A stretch of 64,000 nt of DNA from Stenotrophomonas bentonitica (GCF_002887735.1 NZ_PKQP01000006.1:1-64000), one strand, 5' to 3'; shown: positions 53,101-62,755, numbered from the stretch's first letter. Notes: generated by a model not told the origin, from the letters alone. Made by a program: numbers and translations.

Positions 53101-56100
53101 CAGCGCCGCGTTGCCGTTGTAGCCATAGCCCATTGTCCATATGCCCACGCCCTGCTGCTGCATCGTTTCACCGACTATCAGCCCGCGCTTGTTATAAGCA
53201 TAGGTATTGATGACCTGCCGACCGCCACTATTCGCTGTAACTACCTGCGATGGCTTGCCGTCTGCGGTGTAGCTCCAGTCCTGGCTGCCGTTGCCGTCCG
53301 GGAAAGTCAGCCGACTGAGCCGGTTGCGACTGTCGTAGCTGCGATCCACACGCCGTCCAGATGATTGTGCAACCGATGTTTCGCAATCGCTCAAAGAGTT
53401 CAATGTCAATCCCGCAGCACTCCAAGACAGATTGCCTGCCGGGTCGTACGTCATGACCGTTGCCCCGGATTCGGGCTCCACTGATTTGCAAAGCTGTTGG
53501 AAGCTGTCATACACGTACGAACGCGTCAGCGAGATACTGCTGTCAGCGTTACGCCGCTTGATCGAGAGAACCTTGCCGAACCGGTCGCGCGCAATTTCGG
53601 TAAAGGCTCCAGCGGGATGCTCGATACGAGTCGGGGCGTCATAGTTTGGATTGTCAAACACCTGATGGCTGGTAACTGACTTCTGACCACGCGGATTGGT
53701 CGTTCGCACGCGCAGCCCCGACAAGTACTCAGTCACTGTCGTCAAGAGCCCCAGCTCGCTATCGGCGGAAATGGATGTTGGCCGGCCGAGCGCATCGAAC
53801 TCACTCCATTCGCCGGCGGTCGGGCTCGCGCTGCTGCTGGGGTAAGACTGGAACGTGGCTCGCCCAGCATGATCATATGTGAAGCGCTGGTAGCGCTCCG
53901 TCTCCGCCAAGGTTGCATCAAGCTCACGGGTCAGCACCGGGCGCCATAGAGCGTCGAACCATGTGAACCTGCGATGGTTCCCGGTGCTGCTGGTCAGCCG
54001 CCAGTGTCCCGATGCGATGCCATGCTCCACCGCGTCCACCCGCTCAAAGACCTGTGTCGTCGGATTCCAGGCTACGCTGTCGCCCGCTCCATGTGTCTTC
54101 GCGGTGATGCGCCCCATTGCATCGTAGTCGTAGCTGGTCTGGTAACCCTGTTCATTGGTGACGGCGCGGATCCAGCCATTGTCATCTACGCTGGCACTGA
54201 GCGAAGTGCCATCTGCAAATCCAATGGACTGAGGTGTCCCGCGCTTCCAGTTGTTCAACGCTGTGCTGTTACCACGCCCGTCGACGAAGCTGGCAACACT
54301 GCCATCGGGGTGGTAAGTCAGCGATTGAACGAGCTTGCCGAATTGGTGCTTCTGCTGCGGCATGCCCAGTACGTTGAAACTCGTTTGGGATTCCACCAGC
54401 CCCGTGTTTACGTTGGTGGTCTTGGCAGTCTGTCCTAACAACCAACGCGCCGTATCATCGTAATAGGCGGTCACGTCGGTTCGACTGTCGCCCAGCGAGC
54501 TACTGCGCACTACCTGCAGCGGGCGGGCCTTCGCATCAAACGAGGACACGTTCCAAGACATGGTAACGCCATCACGCGTAATCACCTTCTTCGCCAACGG
54601 ACGCACCAGCACGGATGACTCGTCATTCCCACCCCAGCGCGAGCCATAGCGGTCGGGAAACGGCATGGAGTTGGCCTGGGCGGAAGTTACATATGTCAGA
54701 TCCTCCTGCTCAAGCTTGGTACCGTTGGCCGCCACCGTACTGCGCCCCAGTAGTTTGCCCTCATCGCGCGAGTAGACCGTTCCGTAGTGCTCCAGCAGGA
54801 CGCTGCCATCCGGCTGCACGACGGCGACGCTCTTTCCACCAGTACAGGCGGTGCAGGGCGGGACCACACCTGACCAGAGGGCCGTTTCACCGTTGGCACC
54901 TTCATAGCTCCAGACCAGAGGCGCCGGCAGTCCGGGACCTTCGATGGTCTTACGCGTCAGCCCCAGTACATCGAAGTGTATTGGTACGGCCAGATGGTGG
55001 ACCATGGCAGAGTTGTTTTCTGCCGAACCGCTGACCGCTTCACCTTGGCAAAGAACGCTTGGCACACCGTCGCGATAGTGACGCTGATGATCAAAGCGGA
55101 AGGTGCCTACAGCTCCGGATGGGTGCTTCATCTGTACGCTGTAACTCTTGGGTGACAGCGGTGCGACGTTTCCACAGCCCGGGCCTGGATCTTCGGTCCA
55201 GGTCATGTATGAAACGCGCATATCCGACAGATGGTTGATTTCCCATGCAGCCTGGTCGGGCTGCACGATGCGTTGCAATAACTCGCCGTTGTAAGCGTAG
55301 ATCCAGCTTCTACCATGTGCGCTGGCACTGGCGAGTCGATTGTTAGCATACTGGAGCGTTATGGCTCGGCCATCGCTCGCAGTGATGCTTGTGGGGTGGC
55401 CATTGCTGTTGTAAGCAATCGCGACCGAGTTTCCAAAACGATCTTCAATTCGGCTGGCAAGCAGAAAAACCTCGACGCGGGGCCGCGCACCGCCATCCTT
55501 GACGTCCTGCCCCATGTTGCCTGCGTAGCGTGTGGTCCCGATGTTGAACGTGTAGGTGATGCCATCGGTTGTCTGCAGTACGAAGCCCTCGCCCTCATAG
55601 CCAGCAACCATTGGCGTGCAGGTGATCGAATCCAGCGCACTGGTCGTCCATACACTCGCCTGGCGGTTGTCTGGTTTGAATTGTGCAGGCGGCAATGCGA
55701 TGAGCGATCGAGCCCCTTGGCCAGGAAGGTTTACCGAGTACCCGGACCAGATATCTTCTATGCGATGTGGTGGAAGCGTATAAGGATAGAAAATGTCCGT
55801 ACAGCGTGGTTTGCGCATGCCAACCGTGACGTTCCATCCGTAAGCTTAGTCAAAGACACCCGAGATGTAGGGAACGTCGATGTTCCAGTCGCCGACTCCT
55901 CCGTAAATATGCGGAGCTATACCCGCAAGCGGCGTTGGCCTGATGACAAGCTTCCGGGTCAGCTTCACCGGAAGCGTGTTGGTGCCAGGAATATCGATGT
56001 CGGTTTGCTCAAACGCGACGCTCTGATCGAACATATTGATCGCGTCGCCAAACAAATCCGACTTCAGCGCACCAACCTGCTCGGCCGTGCGCAAGCGCTT

Positions 56101-56232
56101 GTCGTACTCCTGAAAAGGCTGCATCGCCTGGGCATATGCGGCTCCGACGCTGCCTCCCATCAACAGCGTAGCCAGACCCACGCGTACAGCTCCCTTGACC
56201 GCGCTATGGCAGCCTGACTTCCTGTCCTGCAT
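50122..56232 (-). pseudogene. Giant Rhs/YD-repeat protein with FnIII-like repeats, interrupted by one in-frame TAA
   Basis: From ATG 56232 (AGGGG upstream) the frame reads 128 codons, including a signal peptide (GLATLLMGGSVGAAYAQ), to ...DVPYISGVFD, then TAA at 55846-55848, then continues in the same frame (AYGWNVTVG, MRKPRCTDIF...) for about 1,900 codons to 50122. The large part has an N-terminal beta region, many YD repeats (GNLSWSAAGL, RSYDSRNRLSRL, NRMTTVNLDDGS types), then eight FnIII-like repeats of about 85 residues each ending in ACNxxGCSGWS-like motifs (about 1180-1870). It ends PGQPPRNPGEVIP without the Rhs core or toxin. Restart at ATG 55818 would give an unexported protein. Long open frame after the stop means the mutation is recent, or a sequencing error. 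Confidence 0.75.
55846..55848 (-). other. In-frame TAA within the rhs gene
   Basis: The codon before is GAC and after is GCT TAC GGA TGG. Related Rhs proteins as I remember them carry an acidic or polar residue between FD and YGWNV, so GAA to TAA is a likely origin. No frameshift is needed. Confidence 0.75.
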
Positions 56233-56407
56233 CCGTACATCCCCTGTTATAGGCGACGCCAATATTCACCTAACTTTCACCCCTGTCAAGCGCGGCGATC
56301 TCTCCGCTTCGATAGCTCTTCCGAGCAAGCCCCGAGCTCAGACGCGCTGCACTGAGACGAGCCAATTGGAGTTGACGCCATACGTCCAAGCCATGACGAT
56401 CCCCAAA

Positions 56408-56437
56408 CAAAAAGCCCCGACCAAGGCCTGGGCTTTC
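56408..56437 (-). terminator. Decayed terminator copy of the tRNA-linked repeat
   Basis: AAAAAGCCCCGACCAAGGCCTGGGCTTTCT, the same hairpin as at 47774 and 57154 with several mismatches, next to the tRNA remnant at 56447. Confidence 0.6.
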
Positions 56438-56446
56438 TGCTGTATC

Positions 56447-56489
56447 TGGTGCCGGAAATGGGAATCGGACCTACGACCTACACATTACG
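56447..56489 (-). repeat. tRNA-Thr 3'-end remnant 1
   Basis: 43 bp matching the 3' part of the tRNA-Thr gene at 58984 (CCA end, acceptor and T arm, part of the anticodon arm) with about four mismatches (for example GGGAATCGGACC versus AGGAATCGAACC). The 5' half is absent, so it is not a functional tRNA. Confidence 0.75.
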
Positions 56490-56825
56490 GACCAAGCCGA
56501 GTGAACCGTGCTGGCGATTGACCGGCTGCTCATACGTCGTCACCGGATCCACCGACAGGAACACGCCCAACTGCGAATCCATATACCGCTGCTGCATGTA
56601 GCTCAGGCCAGTGGCAGAGTCACTCACATGCCCCGTATACCCCGGGCCATCAGGAACCGGCGCACCTATGACAGCACCATAAGGCTCGTAAGTGATGCGC
56701 TCGATCACGTTGCCATTGGCATCACTTTTGGCTACAACCGAGCGTAGGGCATCGGTATGGATGTAGGTGACCATTAGTGCGCTTGCGGTGGCACAGCAGC
56801 CAGACCCAGCAACAGCACAAAGCAT
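56478..56825 (-). pseudogene. Truncated Rhs core cassette without toxin
   Basis: 115 open codons from 56825: a damaged signal sequence, then VTYIHTDALRSVVAKSDANG... FLSVDPVTTYEQPVN, nearly identical to the other two cassettes, then a short unrelated tail that runs into tRNA remnant 1. Toxin and immunity parts have been deleted. The initial codons up to 57027 resemble the upstream region of the cassette at 57761. Confidence 0.7.
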
Positions 56826-57110
56826 AGCGATGCGTCTACGGCACCAAGCTTCCGAACTGGATCCTTAAATCTCCCGAAGCGGGTGGACACGCCGTTTCCC
56901 CGATCCTGCGCATCCTTCCAATCCCTGAAAGAGCTTGAAGCAAGGCAGGGTATTCATAGCACAGGAATAACGCACCATGAATCCAACGGGGCGATTGAGG
57001 CCACCCACACCATCCTGACGTGAGCAACGCCCTTGGCGCTAAGCGCCGGCGAGGCCGAACCGGATCGAGGTGCCGATGTCAGTCCGGGGTGCGTCGAACG
57101 GACCTGAGGT

Positions 57111-57133
57111 TGCCGGCCGCTGGCCGGCACTAC
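57111..57133 (-). repeat. SMAG/REP-type GTAG dyad
   Basis: On the minus strand GTAGTGCCGGCC-AGC-GGCCGGCAA. Part of the duplicated leader block. Confidence 0.8.
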
Positions 57134-57153
57134 CACCAAGCGAGCCACAAACA

Positions 57154-57182
57154 AAAAGCCCCGGCCAAGGCCGGGGCTTTTT
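57154..57182. terminator. Hairpin terminator next to tRNA remnant 2
   Basis: AAAAAGCCCCGGCC-AA-GGCCGGGGCTTTTT-type perfect stem with T tracts on both strands, so it can act in both directions. Identical to the one after the RND operon. Confidence 0.8.
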
Positions 57183-57190
57183 GATGTATC

Positions 57191-57236
57191 TGGTGCCGGA
57201 AATAGGAATCAAACCTACGACATACGCGTTACGAAT
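57191..57236 (-). repeat. tRNA-Thr 3'-end remnant 2
   Basis: 46 bp matching the 3' part of the tRNA-Thr gene with three mismatches. Homology stops inside the anticodon arm, where the immunity gene ends. Separates the complete cassette from the truncated one. Confidence 0.8.
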
Positions 57237-57744
57237 TACTAGAAAAGAACAACTCATACGGGTGCAATGCGTCGCTATCCACGTACTTACCGATACGCCC
57301 GTTATCGGAAATGACAAAGAATGCCCTGATGGGTCGCATGAACACATCATCGGCAATCGGACAGGAACTTGTCATCTCGCTCCAGGACACATCCAGCGGA
57401 TATGCAAATCGGAAAAACGATAAAGATGAAAAATCCACCCACTCGCTTTGCCCAATATACTCAATCACTGCGAAACTCTTGGCACCTAGATCAATAGACA
57501 GCCGCTTGAAGTCGAGGAACTCCTCCTCAGTAAATAGGACGCCCCCGGGCCGGCACTCCATATTTGATTGGCATCGGACTCCAGGACCGTCGCGATTGAT
57601 AATGAAAGCCTGATTAAGCAACCCTGCCCAATAACTTACCAAGCCTTCTAGATTCAACCAGTATTTCTCTAGGTAACAAATATCCAGCTCATCGAGAGAA
57701 CCCTCGCCGTATCCCACAATGCCGCTTGACTGAAAGTCGATCAT
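57229..57744 (-). CDS. Putative immunity protein for the second Rhs toxin cassette
   Basis: 171 residues from ATG 57744, preferred for a GGTGGAG just upstream; an ATG at 57774 in the same frame would overlap the toxin end. Acidic and cytoplasmic (MIDFQSSGIVGYGEGSLDEL, FDFKRL-type helices, FAVIEYIGQSEWVDF). The 3' end runs into tRNA remnant 2. No named family recognised; role inferred from its place 16 bp after the toxin gene. Confidence 0.55.
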   Translation of the reverse strand: MIDFQSSGIVGYGEGSLDELDICYLEKYWLNLEGLVSYWAGLLNQAFIINRDGPGVRCQSNMECRPGGVLFTEEEFLDFKRLSIDLGAKSFAVIEYIGQSEWVDFSSLSFFRFAYPLDVSWSEMTSSCPIADDVFMRPIRAFFVISDNGRIGKYVDSDALHPYELFFSSNS

Positions 57745-57760
57745 CACTCCACCCCCGAAC

Positions 57761-58705
57761 CTACTTAAGCGCATCGATTCTTATCTTGTAAATTTGGCCA
57801 GACTTGTTGATGTCAATAGTCGCCACGCCAGTAGTTTTTGACGTGTGGCTTCCTATGACTGTTCCGTCCGGCATTCTCACCCGACCGCCAGAGGTCTTAG
57901 TGCCGCCATCGGTGATTGCATCAAATAGCTTGCCTGCGTCTCCTTCCACCCGCCCTTGGCGCGCGCCCCCCTTTACCCGCTCCAGCTTTCCAGCTGCATC
58001 GATCAGATGGTCCGCGTTCTTGATGGCCTTCCCTGCTACATCTCCAACAATAGGAATGAGGCCTACGGTGGCAGCAAGAATGTTTCTTGGCGTCGGCTCA
58101 CCAACTGCTTCAGCCACTCCCTTCACGTCACCAACGACCGGAGTGAAATCCGCAACTATCGATACGGCCTCTCCAAACGCCTGCCTGGTTTCAGGCTTGG
58201 TCCAATCCGTCTCGTAGACCGAACGCGGCAGGCTCTGCCGCCCGTCTGGATCCGTGAACTTGTAAGGGTTCGAGTTCGCATACCGATACCGATTGAACTG
58301 CCCCACGGGCTGGTCATAAGCCGTTACCGGGTCCACCGACAGGAATATCCCCAACTGCGGATCCATGTACCGCTGCTGCATGTAGCTCATGCCAGTGGCA
58401 GAGTTACTCACATGCCCCGTATACCCCGGGCCATCAGCAACCGGCGCACCTACGACAGCGCCATAAGGCTCGTAAGTGATGCGCTCGATCACGTTGCCAT
58501 TGGCATCACTTTTGGCTACAACCGAGCCTAGGGCATCGGTATGTATGTAGGTGACCGTCGTCTGTGCGATTGCGCAGGGCGACAGGCCAAGGCACAGCAG
58601 CGCACAGCACAGCCAGCCCCCGATGACACCCAGCTTTCGAAGCCGACCGCCGATTTCCCTGAAGCGGGTAGACACACCGCTTGCAGCTTCCCCGAACCTG
58701 TGCAT
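57761..58705 (-). CDS. Stand-alone Rhs core-toxin cassette, second complete copy
   Basis: About 314 residues from ATG 58705 (the frame is open to 58801). Signal peptide (KLGVIGGWLCCALLCLGLSP), Rhs core almost identical to the cassette at 49160 up to FTDPDGRQ, then a different C-terminus: a hydrophobic pretoxin part with two PVVGD/PIVGD turns (DFTPVVGDVKGVAEA, TVGLIPIVGDVAGKAIK) and a toxin candidate of about 85 residues (RMPDGTVIGSHTSKTTGVAT, ending IYKIRIDALK). The final beta-rich part resembles small RNase-type polymorphic toxins of the BECR kind, but I cannot confirm this. Confidence 0.72.
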   Translation of the reverse strand: MHRFGEAASGVSTRFREIGGRLRKLGVIGGWLCCALLCLGLSPCAIAQTTVTYIHTDALGSVVAKSDANGNVIERITYEPYGAVVGAPVADGPGYTGHVSNSATGMSYMQQRYMDPQLGIFLSVDPVTAYDQPVGQFNRYRYANSNPYKFTDPDGRQSLPRSVYETDWTKPETRQAFGEAVSIVADFTPVVGDVKGVAEAVGEPTPRNILAATVGLIPIVGDVAGKAIKNADHLIDAAGKLERVKGGARQGRVEGDAGKLFDAITDGGTKTSGGRVRMPDGTVIGSHTSKTTGVATIDINKSGQIYKIRIDALK

Positions 58706-58902
58706 CCTTCCAATCCCTGAAAGAGCCTTGACGCAAGGCCTGGTATTGATAGCACAGGAACCATCGGCCCGGAATCCAACGGTGCGATTGAGGCCAACCA
58801 CACCATCCTGACGTGAGCAACGCCCTTGCCGCTAAGCGCCAGCGAAGCCGGATCGGATCGAGGTGCCGATGTCAGTCCGGGGTGCGTTGAACGGACCTGA
58901 GG

Positions 58903-58926
58903 TTGCCGGCCAGCGGCCGGCACTAC
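58903..58926 (-). repeat. SMAG/REP-type GTAG dyad
   Basis: On the minus strand GTAGTGCCGGCC-GCT-GGCCGGCAA, in the leader block between the tRNA-Thr gene and the second cassette. Confidence 0.8.
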
Positions 58927-58945
58927 CACCAAGCGAGCCACAAAC

Positions 58946-58975
58946 AAAAAGCCCCGACCAAGGCCGGGGCTTTTT
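58946..58975 (-). terminator. Terminator of tRNA-Thr
   Basis: AAAAAGCCCCGGCC...GGTCGGGGCTTTTT on the minus strand, 9 bp after the tRNA 3' end, with one mismatch relative to the other copies. Confidence 0.8.
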
Positions 58976-58983
58976 GCTGTATC

Positions 58984-59059
58984 TGGTGCCGGAAATAGGA
59001 ATCGAACCTACGACCTACGCATTACGAATGCGCCGCTCTACCAACTGAGCTATTCCGGC
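58984..59059 (-). tRNA. tRNA-Thr (anticodon CGT)
   Basis: 76 nt on the minus strand with encoded CCA. Acceptor GCCGGAA/TTCCGGC, D arm GCTC...GAGC, anticodon arm GCGCA-TTCGTAA-TGCGT with anticodon CGT, T arm GTAGG-TTCGATT-CCTAT. All stems pair (one G-U at 27-43). Its 3' half has been copied twice into the neighbouring Rhs island. Confidence 0.95.
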
Positions 59060-59221
59060 GAGGTCGTGAATTCTAGGGGGTGTCGACCACTTTGGTCAAT
59101 CAGGGAAGCGCCCCACCATGGAAGCGCCCATGCCCCAATGCCCCGGTACGACCCGCTGCCGCCGCACCAGCCCTTGACGCGCCGGCCCCTACAGTGGGCT
59201 CCCCATCTCCGGAGGCATCCC

Positions 59222-60850
59222 ATGCGCCCCTGTCCCCGCCTGGCCGGCCTGCTGCTGTCATCCCTGTTGTTGAGCGCCGCCGCGCAGGCACAAGGCACGG
59301 TGCCGACGCCGCAGACACCGGACCAGCAGTGGCAGCCCCTGTTCCAGCAGGTCCAGGGCGCGCACCTGTTCAAGGATCAGAAGACCTTCGCCGATGCGGT
59401 GCCCCGCCAGCCGGCGGCGACCGTCCTGACCGAGTGGCAGCGCGCCAGGACGCAGCCCGGATTCGACCTGGCAGCCTTCGTAGCCGAGCACTTCGCAGTG
59501 CCTGGTGACACCCAGCCCTACGTGCCGCCAGCGGGCGAGACGCTGCGCGCGCACATCGAGGGGCTATGGCCGGTGCTGACCCGCACCACCGGCACCGTGG
59601 ATCCGAACGGCTCGCTGCTGCCGCTGCCCAAGCCCTACGTGGTGCCCGGCGGCCGCTTCCGCGAGGTGTACTACTGGGACAGCTACTTCACCCTGCTCGG
59701 GCTGGCCTCCAGTGGCCGCTGGCAGCAGGTGCGCGACATGGTGGACAACTTCGCGTTCCAGCTCGACAGCTACGGCCATATCCCCAACGGCAACCGCAGC
59801 TACTACCTGAGCCGCTCGCAACCCCCCTTCTTCAGCCTGATGGTGGATCTGCTCGCCACGCATGAAGGCGATGAGGCCTACCGCCGCTATCTGCCGCAGT
59901 TGCGCATCGAGCATGCGTTCTGGATGCGCGGCGCGGAAACGCTGGCAGCGGGGGAGGCGCGCGAACGCGTCGTGCGGCTGGCGGACGGGCAACTGCTCAA
60001 CCGCTACTGGGACGACCGGGCGGTGCCGCGCACCGAATCCTGGATGGACGACGTGGCCACGGCTGCGCAGGCACCGCAGCGCACGCCCTCACAGATCTAT
60101 CGCGATCTGCGCGCCGGCGCGGAGTCCGGCTGGGATTTCAGCTCGCGCTGGCTGGCCGAGCCGTCCGTGTTGGCGAGCATCCGCACCACCGCGATCGTAC
60201 CGGTCGATCTGAACAGCCTGCTGTTCCATCTGGAAACCACGCTGGCCCGCGCCAGCAAGGCGGCCGGTGACCGCACGGCGGCACGCGCCTTCACCCGTCA
60301 GGCGAAGGCACGCCGGCACGCCATCAACGCGCTGCTCTGGGATGACGACCAGGGCTGGTACGTCGACCGCGATCTGGAGCGGGGGCAGACCCGCCCTGCC
60401 CTGACCGCGGCGGCGCTGTTCCCCTTGTGGCTGGACGTGGCGGATCGCGCGCAGGCGCGCCGTACCGCCCAGGCGGTGGAGACACAGTTGCTGCGCGACG
60501 GCGGCCTGCTGACCACCACCGTGGCAACCGGCCAGCAATGGGATGCCCCCAACGGCTGGGCGCCGCTGCAGTGGGTCGCCGTGGACGGGCTGCAGCGCCA
60601 TGGGCAGGACACCCTCGCCCGCCGGATCGGCGTGCGCTTCCTGCACACCGTGCAGGTCGTGTATGAGCGCAAGGGCAAGCTGGTGGAGAAGTATGCGGTC
60701 GACGGCTCGGCCACGGGCGGCGGTGGCGGCGAATACCCGCTGCAGGATGGGTTCGGCTGGAGCAACGGGGTCACGTTGGCGCTGCTGGATCGGCTGTGTG
60801 CGCCGAAGCGCGTCTGCGACAGCGCGCAGGATGTGGAGGCCGCGGACTGA
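59222..60850 (+). CDS. treA: Periplasmic alpha,alpha-trehalase
   Basis: 542 residues from ATG 59222 with a signal peptide (LAGLLLSSLLLSAAAQAQG). GH37 signatures PGGRFREVYYWDSYF and QWDAPNGWAPLQW are intact; general acid and base regions YYWDSY and GAESGWDFSSRW are present. Splits trehalose to two glucose molecules in the periplasm. It stands alone, convergent with the protease gene 24 bp on. Confidence 0.95.
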   Translation: MRPCPRLAGLLLSSLLLSAAAQAQGTVPTPQTPDQQWQPLFQQVQGAHLFKDQKTFADAVPRQPAATVLTEWQRARTQPGFDLAAFVAEHFAVPGDTQPYVPPAGETLRAHIEGLWPVLTRTTGTVDPNGSLLPLPKPYVVPGGRFREVYYWDSYFTLLGLASSGRWQQVRDMVDNFAFQLDSYGHIPNGNRSYYLSRSQPPFFSLMVDLLATHEGDEAYRRYLPQLRIEHAFWMRGAETLAAGEARERVVRLADGQLLNRYWDDRAVPRTESWMDDVATAAQAPQRTPSQIYRDLRAGAESGWDFSSRWLAEPSVLASIRTTAIVPVDLNSLLFHLETTLARASKAAGDRTAARAFTRQAKARRHAINALLWDDDQGWYVDRDLERGQTRPALTAAALFPLWLDVADRAQARRTAQAVETQLLRDGGLLTTTVATGQQWDAPNGWAPLQWVAVDGLQRHGQDTLARRIGVRFLHTVQVVYERKGKLVEKYAVDGSATGGGGGEYPLQDGFGWSNGVTLALLDRLCAPKRVCDSAQDVEAAD

Positions 60851-60874
60851 TCCAGCGGCCGCCGCGGCGCGGGA

Positions 60875-62755
60875 TCAGCGCGCCTTCCACAATTCCGCCA
60901 ACCGATCCGGCTTGCCGGCGATGCGCTCCAGCGCCGGGTACTTCAGCCCGTCGTGGTAATCCAGCGTCACCGTGTCGATGCGATCGACGTTTTTCACCAG
61001 CAGCGTCAGCGGTGCCTTGTCGGTCCTGGCCGCGGTGATCGCCTCCTTCAACTGCTCGGCCTTGAACACGCGGCCATTGAGCGCGACCACGCTCATGCCG
61101 GGGGTCAGGCCGGCATTGAAGGCCGGGCTGTCCCACAGCACATCGCCGATGTAGCCGGATTCGCTGACCGACATTCCGATGGAGTAGAGCAGGTTGCTGT
61201 TCTTGCCGCGGGTTTCCTGTGCCTTGAACGCCTCGTTCGGTGTATCGGTGTACACCAGTTTCCAGCCAGCCGCTTCCAGGCCCCCGGTGAGCGGACCATG
61301 CCCGTCCAGGCGCTCGCGCAGGAAGCTGGCCCAGTTGAACGGCGCCACGCCGTTGAGCGTGCTCACCACCTCGTCGAAGGTGTAGGGATTTACATTCCAG
61401 TCGCCGTCGTTCATGCCGAAGAACGCCTTGGCGAAGTCGTCCAGCCCGCGCTTGTTACCCGTCAGCGCGCGCAGCTTGCCCTCCACCTCCAGCCAGACCA
61501 TCTGGCCGCCGGAGTAGTAGTCCTCGCTCATCTGGTAGTTGCGGAAGGCCAATGCGCGGCGCTGGGCGATGGTCGGGTCGTTGGTGGTGTCCTGCAGGTT
61601 GCGCCAGGCCAGGCCCGGGCGACCACGATCGTAAGTGCCCGCCACATTGGCCAGCACGTCGCGGGTCTGTTGTGGGCTCCACAGCCCGGAGCGGGCGGCC
61701 AGCACCTGGCCCCAGAACTGGGTCTGGCCTTCGTACAGCCACAGCAGGCTGTCGCCCATCGGCACGTTGAAGTTGGCCGTGGTCAGATCGGCGCCACGAC
61801 GGTACTTGCCGTTCCAGGAGTGATTGAACTCGTGCGGCAGCAGATCGCGGCCCAGCCAGGTCTTGTCCCACTCGGTGAAGTAGCCGGTGTCGCCGCTGTT
61901 CTCACTGGAGCGCTGATGCTCCAGGCCGATGCCGCCAAGCTTGTCGGTCAACGCCAGCAGGAACTCGTAGCGGTCGAAGTGGCGTGCGCCGTAGAGCTTG
62001 TACATCTGCTGCACCAGCGCGCGGTGCGCCTGGATCTGCTCTGGCTTGGCGGCCAGCGATTTGGCCTCATCGGCGAAGACATTCAGGTGCACCGGCACCT
62101 TCGCACCGGGGTCCAGATCGAAGCGCTGGAAGTGGCGGCCGGCGAACAGCGGCGAGTCGACCAGGTGGTCGTAGCTGATCGGCTTGAACACCACCGTGTC
62201 ACCCTCGCGGCGCTCGGTATCCAGCGCGGTGGCGTACGACCAGCCCGGCGGCAGCGTGACGGTGGCCTGCGCCTGGATGTTGCGGGTGATCACCCCGGCC
62301 GGGTACAGCGAATTGGCATTCCACTGCAGGTTGAGCATGTCCGGGGTCATCACCACGCGCCCCTGGGCGCCCTGCGAAGAGAGGAACTTGAACTCGGCCA
62401 CCACTTCGCTGGCGCCCTGCGGCACCTGCACGGTGAAGGCATAGACGTCGTACGGATCGCGCGTCCACTGCAGCGGCGTGCCGTTGGCGGTGACGACCAG
62501 GCCGGCGAGCTTGTCGATCGGGCCACTCGGTGAATGTGCCCCGGGCAACCACTGCGGGTACAGCAGGGTCAGTGGGCCGGGTCTGGCCGGCACCGTGGCC
62601 TTGACCTTGAAGATCCGTCGGCCGATGTCACGTGCGTCCACGTCGATGCGCAGCAGGCCGGGGAAGGCCACATCCTGCGGCGGCGGTGTCTGCGCCTGTA
62701 CGCCGGTGGCGGACACGGCCAGCAACACGGACAGGGCAATGGCACGCATCTTCAT
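60875..62755 (-). CDS. M61 family metallopeptidase (glycyl aminopeptidase-like) with PDZ domain
   Basis: 626 residues. Signal peptide (ALSVLLAVSATGVQAQ). Zinc site HEFNH (308-312) and the third ligand Glu in LYEGQTQFW (342). N-terminal beta domain (PQWLPGAHSPSGPIDKLAG over 68-86) and a C-terminal PDZ domain (YIGDVLWDSPAFNAGLTPGM). Members remove N-terminal Gly or Ala in the periplasm. Monocistronic. Confidence 0.93.
   Translation of the reverse strand: MKMRAIALSVLLAVSATGVQAQTPPPQDVAFPGLLRIDVDARDIGRRIFKVKATVPARPGPLTLLYPQWLPGAHSPSGPIDKLAGLVVTANGTPLQWTRDPYDVYAFTVQVPQGASEVVAEFKFLSSQGAQGRVVMTPDMLNLQWNANSLYPAGVITRNIQAQATVTLPPGWSYATALDTERREGDTVVFKPISYDHLVDSPLFAGRHFQRFDLDPGAKVPVHLNVFADEAKSLAAKPEQIQAHRALVQQMYKLYGARHFDRYEFLLALTDKLGGIGLEHQRSSENSGDTGYFTEWDKTWLGRDLLPHEFNHSWNGKYRRGADLTTANFNVPMGDSLLWLYEGQTQFWGQVLAARSGLWSPQQTRDVLANVAGTYDRGRPGLAWRNLQDTTNDPTIAQRRALAFRNYQMSEDYYSGGQMVWLEVEGKLRALTGNKRGLDDFAKAFFGMNDGDWNVNPYTFDEVVSTLNGVAPFNWASFLRERLDGHGPLTGGLEAAGWKLVYTDTPNEAFKAQETRGKNSNLLYSIGMSVSESGYIGDVLWDSPAFNAGLTPGMSVVALNGRVFKAEQLKEAITAARTDKAPLTLLVKNVDRIDTVTLDYHDGLKYPALERIAGKPDRLAELWKAR

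Larger units (their letters stand above)
56826..57190. repeat. Duplicated leader block upstream of the truncated cassette
   Basis: About 365 bp without an intact gene. It is a diverged copy of 58700-58983: remnants of the signal-peptide region, CATCCTGACGTGAGCAACGC, GGTGCCGATGTCAGTCCGGG, a SMAG dyad (57111-57133) and a terminator (57154-57182). It shows that the two cassettes arose by duplication including their non-coding flank. Confidence 0.75.

Noticed and set aside
57191..57236. A second tRNA-Thr gene
   Set aside because: Only the 3' half is present and the anticodon arm is broken, so it cannot form a tRNA.
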